In this document: piece after piece, positions 46,889 to 58,774 of the stretch
How positions within the stretch are numbered: position 1 is the first letter of the stretch
Layout: each line of letters begins with the position of its first letter
Assembly (NCBI GenBank): GCA_023362775.1
Contig: JALMGJ010000005.1
Coordinates: 67,595,963-67,659,962, forward strand
Reading direction: 5' to 3'
Length of the DNA: 64,000 bases
Source of the DNA: Charina bottae
Taxonomy: Eukaryota > Chordata > Lepidosauria > Squamata > Charinaidae
Program-made: the position numbers and the translations under genes
The notes under the pieces: model-generated
Told to the model about the DNA's origin: nothing
The model's database searches: none
What the model saw: the letters and a program-made list of their open reading frames with translations, nothing else

Positions 46889-47530
46889 CATATAAATTAA
46901 ACATTAAATCCAGAAGTCTAAAAAGTGTTCACCTGCAATCTAAGACACAGAAAAAATACTGGGTCTTATAGTAAATACGTAAATGAAGAACACTGTGCAA
47001 AAGATACACTGTTGAAGTCACAAGATCCAAATTACTGCCTGGGGAATTCTGGGAGTTGAAGTCCACACATCTTAAAGTTGCCAAAGTTGAGAAACACTTC
47101 ACTAGTGGGCCGCGGGGCTCCCTCCTGCAAACCCTGCCCCCAGTGCACGTGATTGGCTCCCGCCTGCAAACCCCGCCCCCTGGTGCACGCGACTGGCTCC
47201 TGACTGCAAATCCCGCCCCCGGTGTGCGCGATTGGCTCCTGCCTGCAAACCCCGCCCCCCCCAGTGCGCACAATTAGCTCCTGCCTGCAAACACCCCCCC
47301 CCCCCCGGTCCGTGGAAAAGTTTTCCCTGGTGCCAGAAAGGTTAGGGACTGCTGCCTAGAGCACCGAAACCAGCAACAGTAATTCTGATTTTGTGACTTT
47401 TACAGTGTATCTTTTGCAGAGTGTTCTTTGTTTATATATTTACTATAAGCCCCAGTACTTAGAATTTCTGTGTCTTAGATTGCAGGTGAACACTTTTTAG
47501 ACTTCTGGATTTAATGTTTAATGTATATGT
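46889..47530. repeat. Long imperfect palindrome with inserted hAT pieces
   Basis: Left arm 46889-47038 and right arm about 47384-47530 are inverted copies, for example aaatccagaagtctaaaaag against its complement at 47492-47511, then gttcacctgcaatctaagac and agatacactgt. Roughly 145 bp per arm at high identity. The 345-bp centre holds half of a family-D hAT (gttgaagtccacacatctta) and a partial family-A hAT with CCAAT/GC-box units (47110-47300). Confidence 0.85.
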
Positions 47531-48362
47531 ATGAAAGAGAAGAGTTTCCTAAATCCCAACATCAATATAGATTCAGATGCTTTTGGTAGAAACTCCCCTG
47601 GCACACATACTTAAAATAAAGCAACAAAATATTATGAACACAAGTTGTCCAGGAAATCAGTTTTCAGCACAGCAGAGCATGTAGTATTTTAATGCATAAA
47701 ACCAGCCCTGTTTTTCCCCCTAAGTGGTGTTAATACTGTACAGTAGTTGCAACCAAAGTTGGAGGAAACGAAGAAGTCCTTTTGATTGTTCATATTGTGG
47801 GTCACAAACTCTTGCGGTCTACTGATAGATTTCAGATCCACCCTCTTCCTGATCCTGCTTTAGGCTCTTGTTTAGTGCCACAACTATTCTGTTTTCAGGT
47901 TGAAATAAGCCATGAAAGCTGGATTTTTTTCTTTGAAAATGGTTTTCTTTTTAGTAGTGGCGTTATATATATCTTTGTGCTCCAAGATTTGTGTCATAGC
48001 AGACAGACCTGCTGTCTGTAATTAAATTGCCCTTTTGTTGTCAAAACAATGAAGTTAGCTTTTGAATGTCGCTGGATTCTAATACTTGGGCTACTTCTGT
48101 CTCCAAATTTATGAAAGATATATTTGTCTTAGGTAGTGGCTTGGCTGTTCAAGGCTTCAAAAATTTGCGGCACTTTAAAACACTTTAATGGCATGAGGAC
48201 TGGATTGCTTTCTCCTTGTAGCCAGAAACCCGGTTAAGCTATGAAACAGGTCTTTCTTTTCTAATTTTGAATATGTTCACCGCCAATAGTTTGGTAATTG
48301 GGTAAGTGTAAATTTTATGCAGAGTACAGCTGGTTTAGAAACAAGCTGGATTGTGTGCATAT
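47531..48362. other. No recognised feature
   Basis: Unassigned AT-rich sequence; short + frame at 47782-48021 lacks any recognisable motif. Confidence 0.45.
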
Positions 48363-48605
48363 TTTGGTGTAGTGGTTAAGATGCTGGGCTAGAAACCAGG
48401 AAACTGAGTTCTAGGCCTTCCTTAGGCATGAAAACCAGCTGGATGACTTTGGGCCGGTCACTCTCTCTCAGTCCAACCCACCTGACAGGGTGGTGGTTGT
48501 ATGGAAAATAGGAAGTAGAAGTATTAGGTATCTTTACTGCCTTGAGTTGACCAATATATATATATATATTTAAATATTTAAAAGGCAGGATAAAACTGTT
48601 GTTGT
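48363..48605 (+). mobile_element. tRNA-headed SINE
   Basis: ttttggtgtagtggttaaga head, actgagttctaggccttcct B-box region, ctggatgactttgggccggt body, and aaaaggcaggataaaac tail with a (ta)n stretch. Confidence 0.8.
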
Positions 48606-49433
48606 TGAAGGGGGATTGCAGATGGAATGGCAAAGCTTTCTCATAGTCTCAGACCTCCAAGGATTTTCCTTAGTGTCCATTTGCCTGTTGTAAACCTTAA
48701 AATGTTGCATATTGTGGCATGCTTGCATTTGTCAGCCACTCCTTAGATCCTGTTTTATAAAGCCAAGCACAGTTAAGATCTCTGGATATCTTTTTATGCC
48801 CAATCAAAACCACCTGCTTAATTTCTGAGGGCAGAAAAACTGGTGATTATAGAACTCCCTTTTCCTCAGAGAATAGACAAACCTAGAACTTCTTTATTTG
48901 CGACACATTTTTGTTTTGTGTAATTTTTAATCTTGACTAATTCCAATTTAAGCTTGCATATTCATGTATTTTTAGTATAAAACATCGTAACTGGATGTGT
49001 TTGGCCTGGAGACTTTTGGTTGTGTGCAACTCACATTTTTTCTTTTTCACTTTTTAAGAATAGAAACATTTTGAAATACAGCTATAGGTGAAGTCGACTA
49101 TAAACGACTTCTGTTATTAACGGGAAAGCACTGGATGACTTGACTTGAAGGATACTTTTCAGTTATATTTGACTTCTTTCCATTTGAATATAATCTTAGC
49201 TTGAGCACATTTTAACTATGAAAATATGTCTGTTTTTGTAACCCTTATTGAAAAAGAGGACATTTGTACTGCTATAAAATTAAACCCTTACTAAAACAAC
49301 TGGGGAGAGTTACCTTTTCTATTTCCTTACTGTATTTCCTTGTATTTTAGCATTCCAAATACAAAGGCCTTTCCCCACATGCAGGCAACGTCCTCAAGAG
49401 GGGAGGAAAGCACTCCACTTCAAAACATGAAGG
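48606..49433. other. No recognised feature
   Basis: AT-rich sequence; possibly transcribed 3' region of PWWP2B, but nothing in it proves that. Confidence 0.4.
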
Positions 49434-49441
49434 CCCCAAAG

Positions 49442-49637
49442 CAGAGGGGGTTATGCACACGTTAGCATGTCGGCTGCAGTGTCTGGGTGTGTCTTGGCTG
49501 CTGCTGCCTCCAAAACTGCCCTGCCAGGATTCCGCTCAGGTCCTAGTGCCTGCCTTGTGCCCTGCTGTAAGAGTGTGTCGCGAAATGATGCATGTCTAAA
49601 AAGTGTGTCACCAACATGAAACGTTTGGAAACCTCTG
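49442..49637. mobile_element. hAT MITE related to family B
   Basis: CAGAGG start and CGTTTGGAAACCTCTG end with perfect 8-bp duplications CCCCAAAG (49434-49441, 49638-49645). Near the right end gtgtgtcgcg and gtgtgtcaccaac match family-B internal motifs. Confidence 0.8.
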
Positions 49638-50016
49638 CCCCAAAGGGTTCCTGTTGACCTGCCTCCAAAATTAGGCCAGCAAAGTTGCTGCCCTTGCATG
49701 AGGACAGGGCTCCAGCTGTTAGTGGCTGCCACCTCAGGAGAAGCATGTAGGTGAGGGCAGAGACAGGGAAGGGGGAAAGAGCAGGGAGGGTGAAGGATCC
49801 CTTCTCCTAAGGTTTTCCTACTCTCCAACCATGTGTGGTGGCTCCCTGGAGAGGAGAAAAAACTCAGAGCTTCTCTCCAGCAAGTGCAGAGGCTTGTGAG
49901 AGAGGAGAAGGACCACACAGCAGAGGTTAATGTTAGGAAGAGCAACCTTCTTGGTTCCTTCCACCAGGACGCTGCTTCTGTTGGAGCCATCAAACAGCTT
50001 TGATGGCTCGGAAGGT

Positions 50017-50218
50017 TCTGTTCTCTCTGACAGCTAAAGCAGAAGACATGGAGCTCTGTGGCCAGGTGGAAGGAACCCTTGTGCAGCAGCCCAGTTGGAA
50101 CCCTGCACGTTGCAGGGTTCATCTGTTCTCTCTGACAGCTAAAGCAGAAGACATGGAGCTCTGTGGCCAGGTGGAAGGAACCCTTGTGCAGCAGCCCAGT
50201 TGGAACCCTGCACGTTGC
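50017..50218. repeat. 105-bp tandem duplication
   Basis: A unit starting ctgttctctctgacagctaa and including ggtggaaggaacccttgtgc occurs at 50018 and again at 50123; the second copy matches through 50218. The period is a multiple of three, which keeps long artefactual frames open on both strands. Confidence 0.93.
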
Positions 50219-50585
50219 CAACCTCCCTCAGCCACCTCTTTCCTCCGTGCAAATCAGGAAGTCTGCTTAGGAGGCGGCCTTGTACTTTCCGCCCAGGTGG
50301 CTTTGATCTGGCTTCAGCCTGGCATCCAGAGGGAACCTGCACTGCGAGGACATCTCCTCAAGGCTATCTGGGTGGCTGCTGCACACTTCATTCCACTATC
50401 TCCTGCTTTCTCAAGTGGTTCTTTTCCCAAAGATACCTATTTTGGGAACATTTCATATTATTTTTAAAAAAAGGCAGTTTTTAAGAAGAGGGTTTTTTTT
50501 TAAGTGCACAAATATCTTTTCCTCTTCAAATTATTTTCTTTCCCCTCTTTCTCTTGGTTCTATGATTTATGGGTTTGTATTTTAG

Positions 50586-50695
50586 CAAAGAAAAGGAGGA
50601 AATCTAAGTTGTTATTTCAGCAGAAGTATCAAAAGCTCAAAAAACCATCTGTAAAAACTGCTAACAAAGATGCTTGGATAATGTTTTTGTTATGA
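50586..50695 (+). CDS. Candidate alternative last coding exon of PWWP2B
   Basis: After the acceptor-like tattttag (ends 50585) a frame runs to a TGA at 50693-50695. An internal gtaaga at 41619 in exon 2, within the RFNRKKKG stretch, would splice here in phase (c + ca), giving RFN followed by PKKRRKSKLLF and ending WIMFLL, 36 new residues and a 592-residue protein. The new tail is strongly basic, like the segment it replaces. The phase match has a one-in-three chance probability, and I cannot confirm homology to known isoforms. The alternative is ordinary non-coding sequence. Confidence 0.35.
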
Positions 50696-53600
50696 AAAAG
50701 TTGAGAATTTCAGTTTAACTATGCTTATTATTTCTTTATAATATCATCTACGTTTGGTTTTTTTCTTGTTGCTTTTGGGCAGAACAACGAGGAAAACGTT
50801 TTGTTTATTTTCTTAATGAGTGATGCTGGAGAATACTTGATCTTGTGTAAAACATTTGTGTACTTTTAAGTTCAAAAAAGAGTAATGCTGGTCATGAGGA
50901 AAAGACATTAAAGTCCATATTAACTCAATAGTTTTGGAAGTTCAGAAGCACATTATTTTATAAAGCTTTTGTTGGCTTAATGAAATAATTGCTTCAAGGA
51001 GAATTTTGAATTATTTTATAACAGTTCCTCATTACATGATGCAATTCCAAGTACACATTCAACTAAAAATCTAAGTTTCATGGGGCTTATACCCAGATAA
51101 ATCAATATTGGATTAACCTTATTTGTGATGTAATATGAAAGCATAGTGGATTTACCTTAACTGAAATGCTTGCATTTGTGCAAGTGCCCAATCCCTATTT
51201 TTTGCTAATCCCCTGTTCTACTCGCTTACATTTTCTGTTTATGTTACTCACAGAATAATGATTTTTAGGGTTGGAAACTCTCTTGAACCAATTGGAAAAA
51301 TGGACCGGAGAGCTGCAACAGGGGAGGTGGGATTAGTGTTGGCTTTAAAAAATGGAATTGCTGCTGGTGCAAAGCCACTATTTGATATCACCCATGATCA
51401 AATGTAGATAATTCTTCTAAAGAACAGGATCTGGGCACTTCATAGTTAGCTGCAGCCCCAAGATGAGACTTCATATGTAGGCATTAATTTCCATGCGCTA
51501 TTTCAGGAAGGAAACTGAACAGTTGTTACCACAATAATAAACTTTAATTTTGCAGCATTTCTACTTCAAATACATTTACACTTTAATTTTTGTACTCAAA
51601 TATAGGTGTAGCAAGGGCTCCATAAATTATTTTTCCTGTTTTTTCTTACATTTCCTGAAAAGGAAGTGAGAAGACTGGATTGAAACCTTTTCTATTAGCT
51701 TAGCTTTTCCCTATCCAGGAGAAGTCAATGTTATTAAAAAAAAAGTTCTAATTGCTGCCTTCATCAAGATGGGTTCTTAACTTTTCCCCCCATTCTCTAG
51801 CAGATGGTGCTTCAACTCCAGTTCTTCTTTAGGATGAGCAGGAGTATTTAATGAAACTGTAGCTGTGCCTCTCCAGTTTTCTGCGACCAAATTAGACTGT
51901 GAGGTTTGGGGCTATATTTAGATAGGTGGCTGCATGATCACTTTTTGTAGTCCTGGACTATTCGATGCCATTCTCTGTAACCTCTCCCTTTTTCACTTTC
52001 TTCAAGGTAACAGAAGACAAGAGCACAGCTGTCCTAGAGTTTTACAAAGTCTGTAAACATCCTGACACGCTTCCCTCGGAGAATCGTGAGGTTTCATTGC
52101 ACAAGGCGGCAGGATAAGTTTCCAGACTGGCCTTGCTCATCATCTGTGAAAGCGAGCTGGCACCTGGATTGCTTAGGAAGTCTTCCAGAGGCTGGTCTGA
52201 CCAAATGTCATAAGGCTACTTAACACAAGAGAAGCAGCTTGGCGAGTAGTATCTCGAAGAATTTGGGGTAGAATGAAATACTACACCTTGGAATGTATTT
52301 ATTACCTATAAAATGTTAGCTACTCTTTATAATTTCCCTCCTCCTCCTCCTCCCCGTCCCTGTTAGATACACGTTGCTGCTGCTTTTCCGTAACAAGATT
52401 TATCACATACTCTTGTTTAATTTTAACAATGGAAAACTGTTGACTCCAGTTATGCACATTCTTGAGAAGGGATATGCAATAGAAAGGAATCAGTGTAGTC
52501 TTAAAGTAAAATGGACTCACTTGTGTCTATTAAAATTTGGAAACTGTTGAACTCATCTTCCTTGGATGACTTTTATTATGAAAAATATGCTTGGGCTCCT
52601 GTTTGCATATCTTAGGATTATACAGTGTTCCTTCCCCGTTGCCTTCAGACATTCCATGGGTAATGATTTAGGCACCAGATTTTTCAAGCACAGTCGTAGC
52701 AAGGAGACGAATGTACTTTGTGGTTGCCTTTTAAAATAATAGTAATTGTGCTAAGGCTTCCTTAGTGCAGACCTGGGCAGCATTTTAGCTTGGGAGAACA
52801 TTAGAAATTTTGAGTACATACGGTGAGTCCTCTAAAAATAATGCCTGCCATGGGAGACTTGCCTATTCCCAAAATGGCCATCACGCTGGGCATGGCCAGC
52901 CGCAAAGCACCATATTGCAAGAAAGCAATCTACCCTCCACTCCAAGAATTCTTTCTATCATCACAGTGTAACTTGCAGTCATTGCTGAAAATAAATATAA
53001 TATTTACACACCCTCTTCTAAAACGCTGATTGCCATCACACAACCTAGTGCTCATCAAATGTGTTTCCCTACAACTCCCAGATTTTCCAGCAGTTTATGA
53101 GGGCACCAGACATTCAGCCATGGAATCATCTAATCTGTGGCTTCTACAGTGGCATCTATCACATTCTCACCTTTTCAAAGGTCTGCTTTTTTAGAATGAA
53201 AGCAGAATTGCCAATCAGCCTTCTGAGTTTCTCCTGTTTGGAAAGAGCCAGGATCACAGTTACGATTCCTGGAGACATACAGCAGTCAGCCTTCTCTGGA
53301 TACAAGTAATTATTTTGGTGTTGATTGGGAGTGATTGAATGATTTATCATCTCAGAATTGCTTATCGTTAGAATAGATAAACCATATTGGATGGGCATTT
53401 TAGACATCCATAGTTCTACCCATTAGGAAATAAGTCTCATTGAATTGTAGGGAATTGCTAGTATATACAAACAGGAATATATTGGCGAAATGCTTGCTAG
53501 GCAGTGCTATGTTAAACAAATGACTATGTGCTGATGTTGTTTTTATTGCATGCTACCATTTTATAATACTTTATTTTGGGAAAGTTCCTAAACAAGAGAA

Positions 53601-54624
53601 GGTTGAGAGATTGTTATACAAAAGGCTGGTACAGAAAAATACATTTTATTTGCTTACAAGAAAGCCCACATTTTATTTATCATTTATTTTCTAGGTGGGG
53701 GTAGGGCTATGTGGTTCCAAGTTTCAAAATAAGTGTATTTTAAAAAAATGAAGATAGGGTGGGGTGTAAAACACATTTAGAATTTGGACCAGTTTGAATT
53801 TAAAGGACTTAAGTTTGAAACATGCTGCCTCAAGCATAAAGCAACTTTTTTGAGTGTGAAACAAGCTGTTCTGATCATTTGGAAGTCTTTCAAATTAAGA
53901 GCATGAATGCATATTTTGAAATGTTTTACACATACCTACCATGAAGATCAACCCAAAGCTTGTTTATTTCAGCAGGAAGTGTAAGAAGACTGAAATAATA
54001 AACATGAAGTAGAAGAAAAACTAAGAATCAGCACTGAGAACAGGAGCAAGTGAACTATGGCCCTCCAAATGACCCTTTCATCATCTGTTACCATTTTCAT
54101 GCTGTCCAGGGCAGTTAATAATTGTAGTTCAGCAATTTCTAAAGGGTTATTGTGTGAAAAACTGTAATTTATTCCCAGAGTGTTCTCTGTCCCCACCCCC
54201 CTGGGAGAATGGTTTGATCCAAACAACTGAGACACCTTGAAGTAATTCCTGTTCTAGAAGATTCAAGTCCAAAAATGGATAAACTACTCCAGAATGCTCG
54301 TATCAGCCTGTTTCATTAGAAGATGGAACAGTCCACCTTGCTTTGTGCTTTACTACTGGAAGGTCAGGGTAATAGCATTTAAAATGTATAGAAACACATA
54401 CTGTGTTCCTTTCTTGACTGACATATGATAAACTGCCCTTTTGAACCAGATCTGCATTTAATATGGAAAGCAGTCAATCAGTAAATCTTTATTTCATGTC
54501 TCAAAGGAGGGTTAAATGTAAAAATAACAAACTAATCCACTGTGGTTTTGCAGACATTGTTCATAGGAGGAAAGTGGGTTTCTGCTAAATTGTTCAGAAA
54601 TGTAGCCCTTGGTCAAATCAAGGT
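50696..54624. other. No recognised gene; possible PWWP2B 3' UTR at its start
   Basis: Low-repeat, AT-rich sequence. 50.7-51.6 kb looks like a 3' UTR in composition and contains ATTAAA and AATAAA hexamers. The rest has no supported coding frame. Confidence 0.4.
51536..51541 (+). terminator. Candidate polyadenylation signal AATAAA
   Basis: AATAAA about 0.84 kb beyond the candidate last exon, in sequence free of recognisable repeats. An ATTAAA variant lies near 50908. Either could end a PWWP2B 3' UTR; such hexamers are also common by chance. Confidence 0.2.
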
Positions 54625-54784
54625 TGGGTGTGCTGGGCTAGAAACCAGGAGTCTGTGAGTTCTAGTCCTGCCTTAGGCATGAAAGCCGGCTGGGTGACCT
54701 TGGGCCAGTCACTCACTCTCAGCCCAACTCACCTCACAGGGTTGTTGTTGGGGAAAATAGGAGGAGGAAGGAATATTTAATTAA

Positions 54785-56006
54785 TTAATTAATTAATATA
54801 ACCGCCCATCTCCCCCCCAACTGGGAACTCTGGGCGGTTTACAACAAAAAAGAATTAAAATAGAACATACAATATAAAACATCAATTCATACAATTAATA
54901 ATAAATAATTATAAAAATAAAATCCAGATGGACGAAAGAATAATAAAGGGAGGACTTTTTAGGATTAAGGGACAAGCCACCCCCATGAGGAACTATCCCT
55001 TCCTCCTTCCCATGCCAGGCGGCAGAATCAGGTCTTCAGATCTTTCCTGAAGGTTGGGAGGGAGGGAGGAGATCTGTCTCAACTCCAGGGGCAAGGTGTT
55101 CCACAGTGTAGGAGCAACTACAGAGAAGGCCCGTCTCCTAGACCCCATCAGGTGACACACTTTAATTGATGGGGCTCGTAGCAGGCCCTCCCTGAATGAT
55201 CGGGTGGGGCGGGTCGATAATATGGGGATAAGACGGTCCCTCAGGTATTCTGGCCCCATGCCATGTAGGGCTTTAAAGGTGATAACCAACACCTTGAATT
55301 GTACCCGGAAGCAAACCAGCACCCAATGTAGCTCACGGAGCAGTGGTGTTACATGTGCAGATCTTGGTGCACCCAAAATTGCTCGCGCGGCTGCATTCTG
55401 GACCAGCTGTAGCTTCCGGATAGTCTTCAAGGGTAGCCACATGTAGAGCGCATTGCAATAATCTACATGGGAGATGACGAGAGCATGAGTGACTGTCCGG
55501 AGGGCATCGCGATCCAGGAATGGGCGCAACTGGCGCACCAGCCGAAGCTGTGCAAAAGCCCTCCTAGCCACGACTGCCAACTGCTCTTCGAGCAGGAGTC
55601 GTGAGTCTAGAAGGACCCCCAAGTTGCGCACCGGTTCTGAATGGGGCAGTGCTACCCCATCGAGAACCAAAGATGATAATTTCCCAGAAGACGCTAAGCC
55701 ATCAATCCACAGCCACTCGGTCTTGCCAGGGTTCAATTGAAGCCTGTTGTTCCCCATCCAGGCCCTCACAGCCCCCAGGCACTGGGACAGGGTGGTCACT
55801 GCATCACTTACTTCACCTGGGATGGAGATATACAGTTGAGTATCATCCGCATACTGATGATACCTCATCCCATGGTGTCGGATGACCTCACCCAGCGGTT
55901 TCATGTAGATGTTGAATAGGAGAGGAGAGAGAACCGAGCCCTGCGGTACCCCACACAGGAGCGATCACGGGCTGGATCACTCCTCCCCTACCACCACCGA
56001 CTGGGA
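54785..56006 (-). mobile_element. L2-like LINE, 5'-truncated, about 1.2 kb
   Basis: Minus-strand element whose 3' end carries the gggcggttatatt-type terminus and a (TTAA)n tail. Its 5' end breaks off inside the reverse transcriptase near SVLSPLLFN. Inserted in a SINE. Confidence 0.88.
54993..55904 (-). pseudogene. L2-like reverse transcriptase, C-terminal 303 codons, frame intact
   Basis: Encodes the palm-to-thumb and C-terminal part of a LINE reverse transcriptase of the L2/CR1 group. Near the start is [11 protein letters not shown] with the catalytic YADD, then [67 protein letters not shown] and [11 protein letters not shown]. The N-terminal fingers and the endonuclease are absent because the element is 5'-truncated, so it cannot act alone. 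An uninterrupted frame of this length indicates a younger insertion than the copies at 31.2-32.5 and 37.0-38.2 kb. Confidence 0.88.
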
Positions 56007-56537
56007 TATTAGGTATGTTCGCCGCCTTGAGTTATTTATAAAAAAAAAAAAGGCAGGATAAAATTAAATAAATAAATGATGCATATTACTTGGAGCTAGA
56101 ACTAAAAAGTTTTTAGAAAACATACAGTAGCCAAGTTATTGTCAGTTTCACATGAGGTTGTTCACGTTACTCTTAATTTATGCCATATCCTGATTCAGAT
56201 CCAATAAATGCTGTTCACTACAATCTTTTAAAGCCCTGAAGAATTTAAGCTTAGGACTTGACATTATCTGTTCCTATAAATTTGCCTATCTTTCAGTTCC
56301 ATCTGCAGAGGCCTTGCATTCTGCCCCACCACTATTGGACATGCAAATTGGTAATAATGACCTTGGGCGGGACCTTGTTAGAAGTAATACCTAGGCAGTG
56401 TGAGATCTTTTATCTAACCCTGAAAATAATCTTGTTCTTCTGTCAGGCCTTTACCTTAATTTTAACTTTTTCTTACTAGTAGGCTCCACCATTTTGTGTG
56501 TGTTATTGATTTGGCTGAGAGCCAGTCTGGTCTAGTG

Positions 56538-57747
56538 CAAGGGTCGGAAACCGGCTCGCGAGCCACATGCGGCTCTTTGGCCCCTTGAGTGTGGCTCTTG
56601 TGCAGGTTCTCTTGGGAACATCAAAGGTCTGCAGAAGGGCAGGGCGCTGCCCACAGGCGGTCTTGGTCTTCCCGTACCGGATCAGGTCCTGAAAGAGCCC
56701 GGCGAGGTTGAGCGAGAGAGCCACGGGCGGAGCTTTCAGCGTCGGCGCTCGCAGAGCCAGCAGCGCGGCGAAGAAACAAGCGGACAAAGCCAGCCACACC
56801 TCGGCCAACATTTCCCCCACTGCGCAGACGCCGAGCCCACCAATCGTTCCCATCTGCTCCCCACTCAACTAAGTCAGAGCCATCTGCGGGAGCAGCCCCG
56901 GGAGAGGGTTCCACTCCACCGCCACCATCCGCGCCCGCTCTGGTAACTAATCGCTGCCTGGCTGTGAACACTCCCTTCGCCCTGCCACCCAGCATCAGCA
57001 GCCTCCCCTTCTCCTTCCCTCCGCCCCCCCTCGCTTGCATGGAGAGGGAGAATGGCGGAGAGAGAGAAAGGAGCCACATCCCCGACCGGATCCTCCCCGT
57101 TCCTGGGGCTGCACCTCGCCTCGCCCCCCAGTTTCAGGTACTGGAATTTTCCCCATCTCAGCTACCCCCGGGCAGAGACTCAAACACAAAAGCGGGCTGG
57201 TCGAGAGCAGAACGCAAACCTGGGTAGCATCTGTGGATCCCCCCCGCAAAGATTCCGAAGGCACAGAGGAGCCGGCCGAGGGGGCGGGGAAGAAGATCCC
57301 TGGTTGCAATCAGGAAAGGGGCAGATTGTGGGAGGCTTTGTCTCCAAGGCGCTGTAAGGGAACGAAGGACAGGCAGAGGAGATCATCAGGGAAGCGGACT
57401 TGTCTCCGAGCAATTAACTCGGAGATTATACAATCCTGGTGGCGGGTAGGGTGGGGAGCTGCAGCTACATTTTGCCACCCAAAATTGTTTTCAAGGCTCC
57501 CGCCCACAAACCCTGCCCCCAGTACGTGCAATTGGCTCCTGCCTGCAAACCCCGCCCCCTTCCACGCAATTGGCTCCCGCCCGCAAACCCTGCCCCTTTC
57601 CACGCGATTGGCTCCCGCCCGCAAACCCCATCCCCTTCCACACGATTGGCTCCCGCCCACAAACCCCGCCCCCTGGCCCTCAAGTGATGTTATAAATGTT
57701 ATAAATGTCAAAATGGCTCCTGGCATAAAAAAGTTTGCTGACCCCTG
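56538..57747. mobile_element. hAT element, family A-related, 1210 bp
   Basis: Starts CAAGGGTCGGAAACCGGCTC, ends GTTTGCTGACCCCTG, flanked by GTCTAGTG (56530-56537, 57748-57755). Its left portion (ccacatgcggctctttgg) differs from other family-A copies. The right portion shares gaggagccggccgagggggc with the copy at 34565 and has four ATTGGCTCC units (57528-57660). No transposase motif found in its frames. Confidence 0.85.
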
Positions 57748-57755
57748 GTCTAGTG

Positions 57756-57950
57756 CAGGGGTGGGCAACGTCAGGCCCATGGGCCGTATAAGGCCCACGG
57801 GGCTCCCGCCCGCAAACCCCGCCCCCCAGTGCTTGTGATTGGCTCCCGCCCTCAAACTCCAGCCCCCAGTCCGCGGAAATCCCAGAAACCCCGCCCCCCG
57901 GTTATAATTATCCAAATGGCCCTTGGCAGAAAAAAGGTTCCCCACCCCTG
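57756..57950. mobile_element. hAT MITE, family A
   Basis: CAGGGGTGGGCAACGTCAGG start, GGTTCCCCACCCCTG end, flanked by GTCTAGTG on both sides (57748-57755, 57951-57958). It shares the left duplication copy with the element ending at 57747. Confidence 0.92.
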
Positions 57951-58199
57951 GTCTAGTGGTTAAGGTACTGGATTAGGAGAAGGGAAATCCACGTTCTAAT
58001 CCTGCTTTAGGCATAGCAGCCAGCTGGATGATTTTGGGCCAGTCAGTCTCTCTCAGCACTAGGAAGAAAGCAATGGCAAGTCGCTTCTGAAAATATTGCC
58101 AAGAAAACTGCAGGGACCTGTTCCTGTAGTTTCTAGGAGTCAAGGCTGATCTGAAGGTGAGGAGGAGGAGGATTGATTTAGCTACTCCTGATTTCTAAT

Positions 58200-58774
58200 C
58201 TATGGATTTATTTTTGCATTTTAAAAAGTATGGAAATTGCTTTGAGAGCCTTCAGGCAGAAAGCAAATATAAAAATAAGTAACATGTTTAGAACAAAGCA
58301 CAAAGTGGATACAAGCGATAACTTGCTCAGATAATGGACAATGATTCAAAGAGGGAATGCTGCATTGCAGTGTGCTCAGGCCACTGTTGTCTCTTGTAAT
58401 CAGGTTTGGCAGACATTTTGCATTGTTTCCCAAACCTATTAGATTAGCGGTGAAAGTGTGATAACATCAATGTATAATACATCTTGGGAAGCAATCACAG
58501 CCACTTTCTGATGTGTTTAAAACTGGATTGTATTGTGTCTTGGCTGATGGAAGTTTATTTGACTCCATCAGAACTTTGTTTTAGCAAGATCATCAGAGCT
58601 AGAATTGCACAAAGGTTGCTGGAATGACCAAAATTATCCCTCTACAGTGCAGGTTGCAATAATCAAAATCAGCCTTACCCCTTCTTCTGCTGTCAGAAGC
58701 TGCAATGAGACTGATGGTTCTGTTTTGGAGAAGGGAGTCCAGTAGAATAGAACTCACTGACTCTAGTCATAATT
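58200..58774. other. No recognised feature
   Basis: Unassigned intergenic sequence. Confidence 0.45.

Larger units (their letters stand above)
54625..56072 (+). mobile_element. tRNA-headed SINE split by an L2-like LINE
   Basis: tgctgggctagaaaccagga, gaaagccggctgggtgacct and gggttgttgttggggaaaat (to about 54777) resume after the LINE at atattaggtatgttcgccgc and end ggcaggataaaattaaataa. The LINE insertion is therefore younger than the SINE. Confidence 0.85.
56515..58190 (+). mobile_element. tRNA-headed SINE carrying two hAT insertions
   Basis: Head gagccagtctggtctagtg (56520-56537) resumes at 57959 with gttaaggtactggattagga and continues gccagctggatgattttggg. The hAT elements at 56538 and 57756 lie between. 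Confidence 0.8.

Noticed and set aside
49451..50221. 256-codon minus-strand frame with an internally repeated peptide
   Set aside because: It crosses a hAT element and both copies of a 105-bp tandem duplication; the repeat length, not selection, keeps it open.
57035..57945. Frames of 267 (+) and 211 (-) codons
   Set aside because: They lie within the two family-A hAT elements and their tandem CCAAT/GC-box units; repeats of similar translation occur at 34811-35287.
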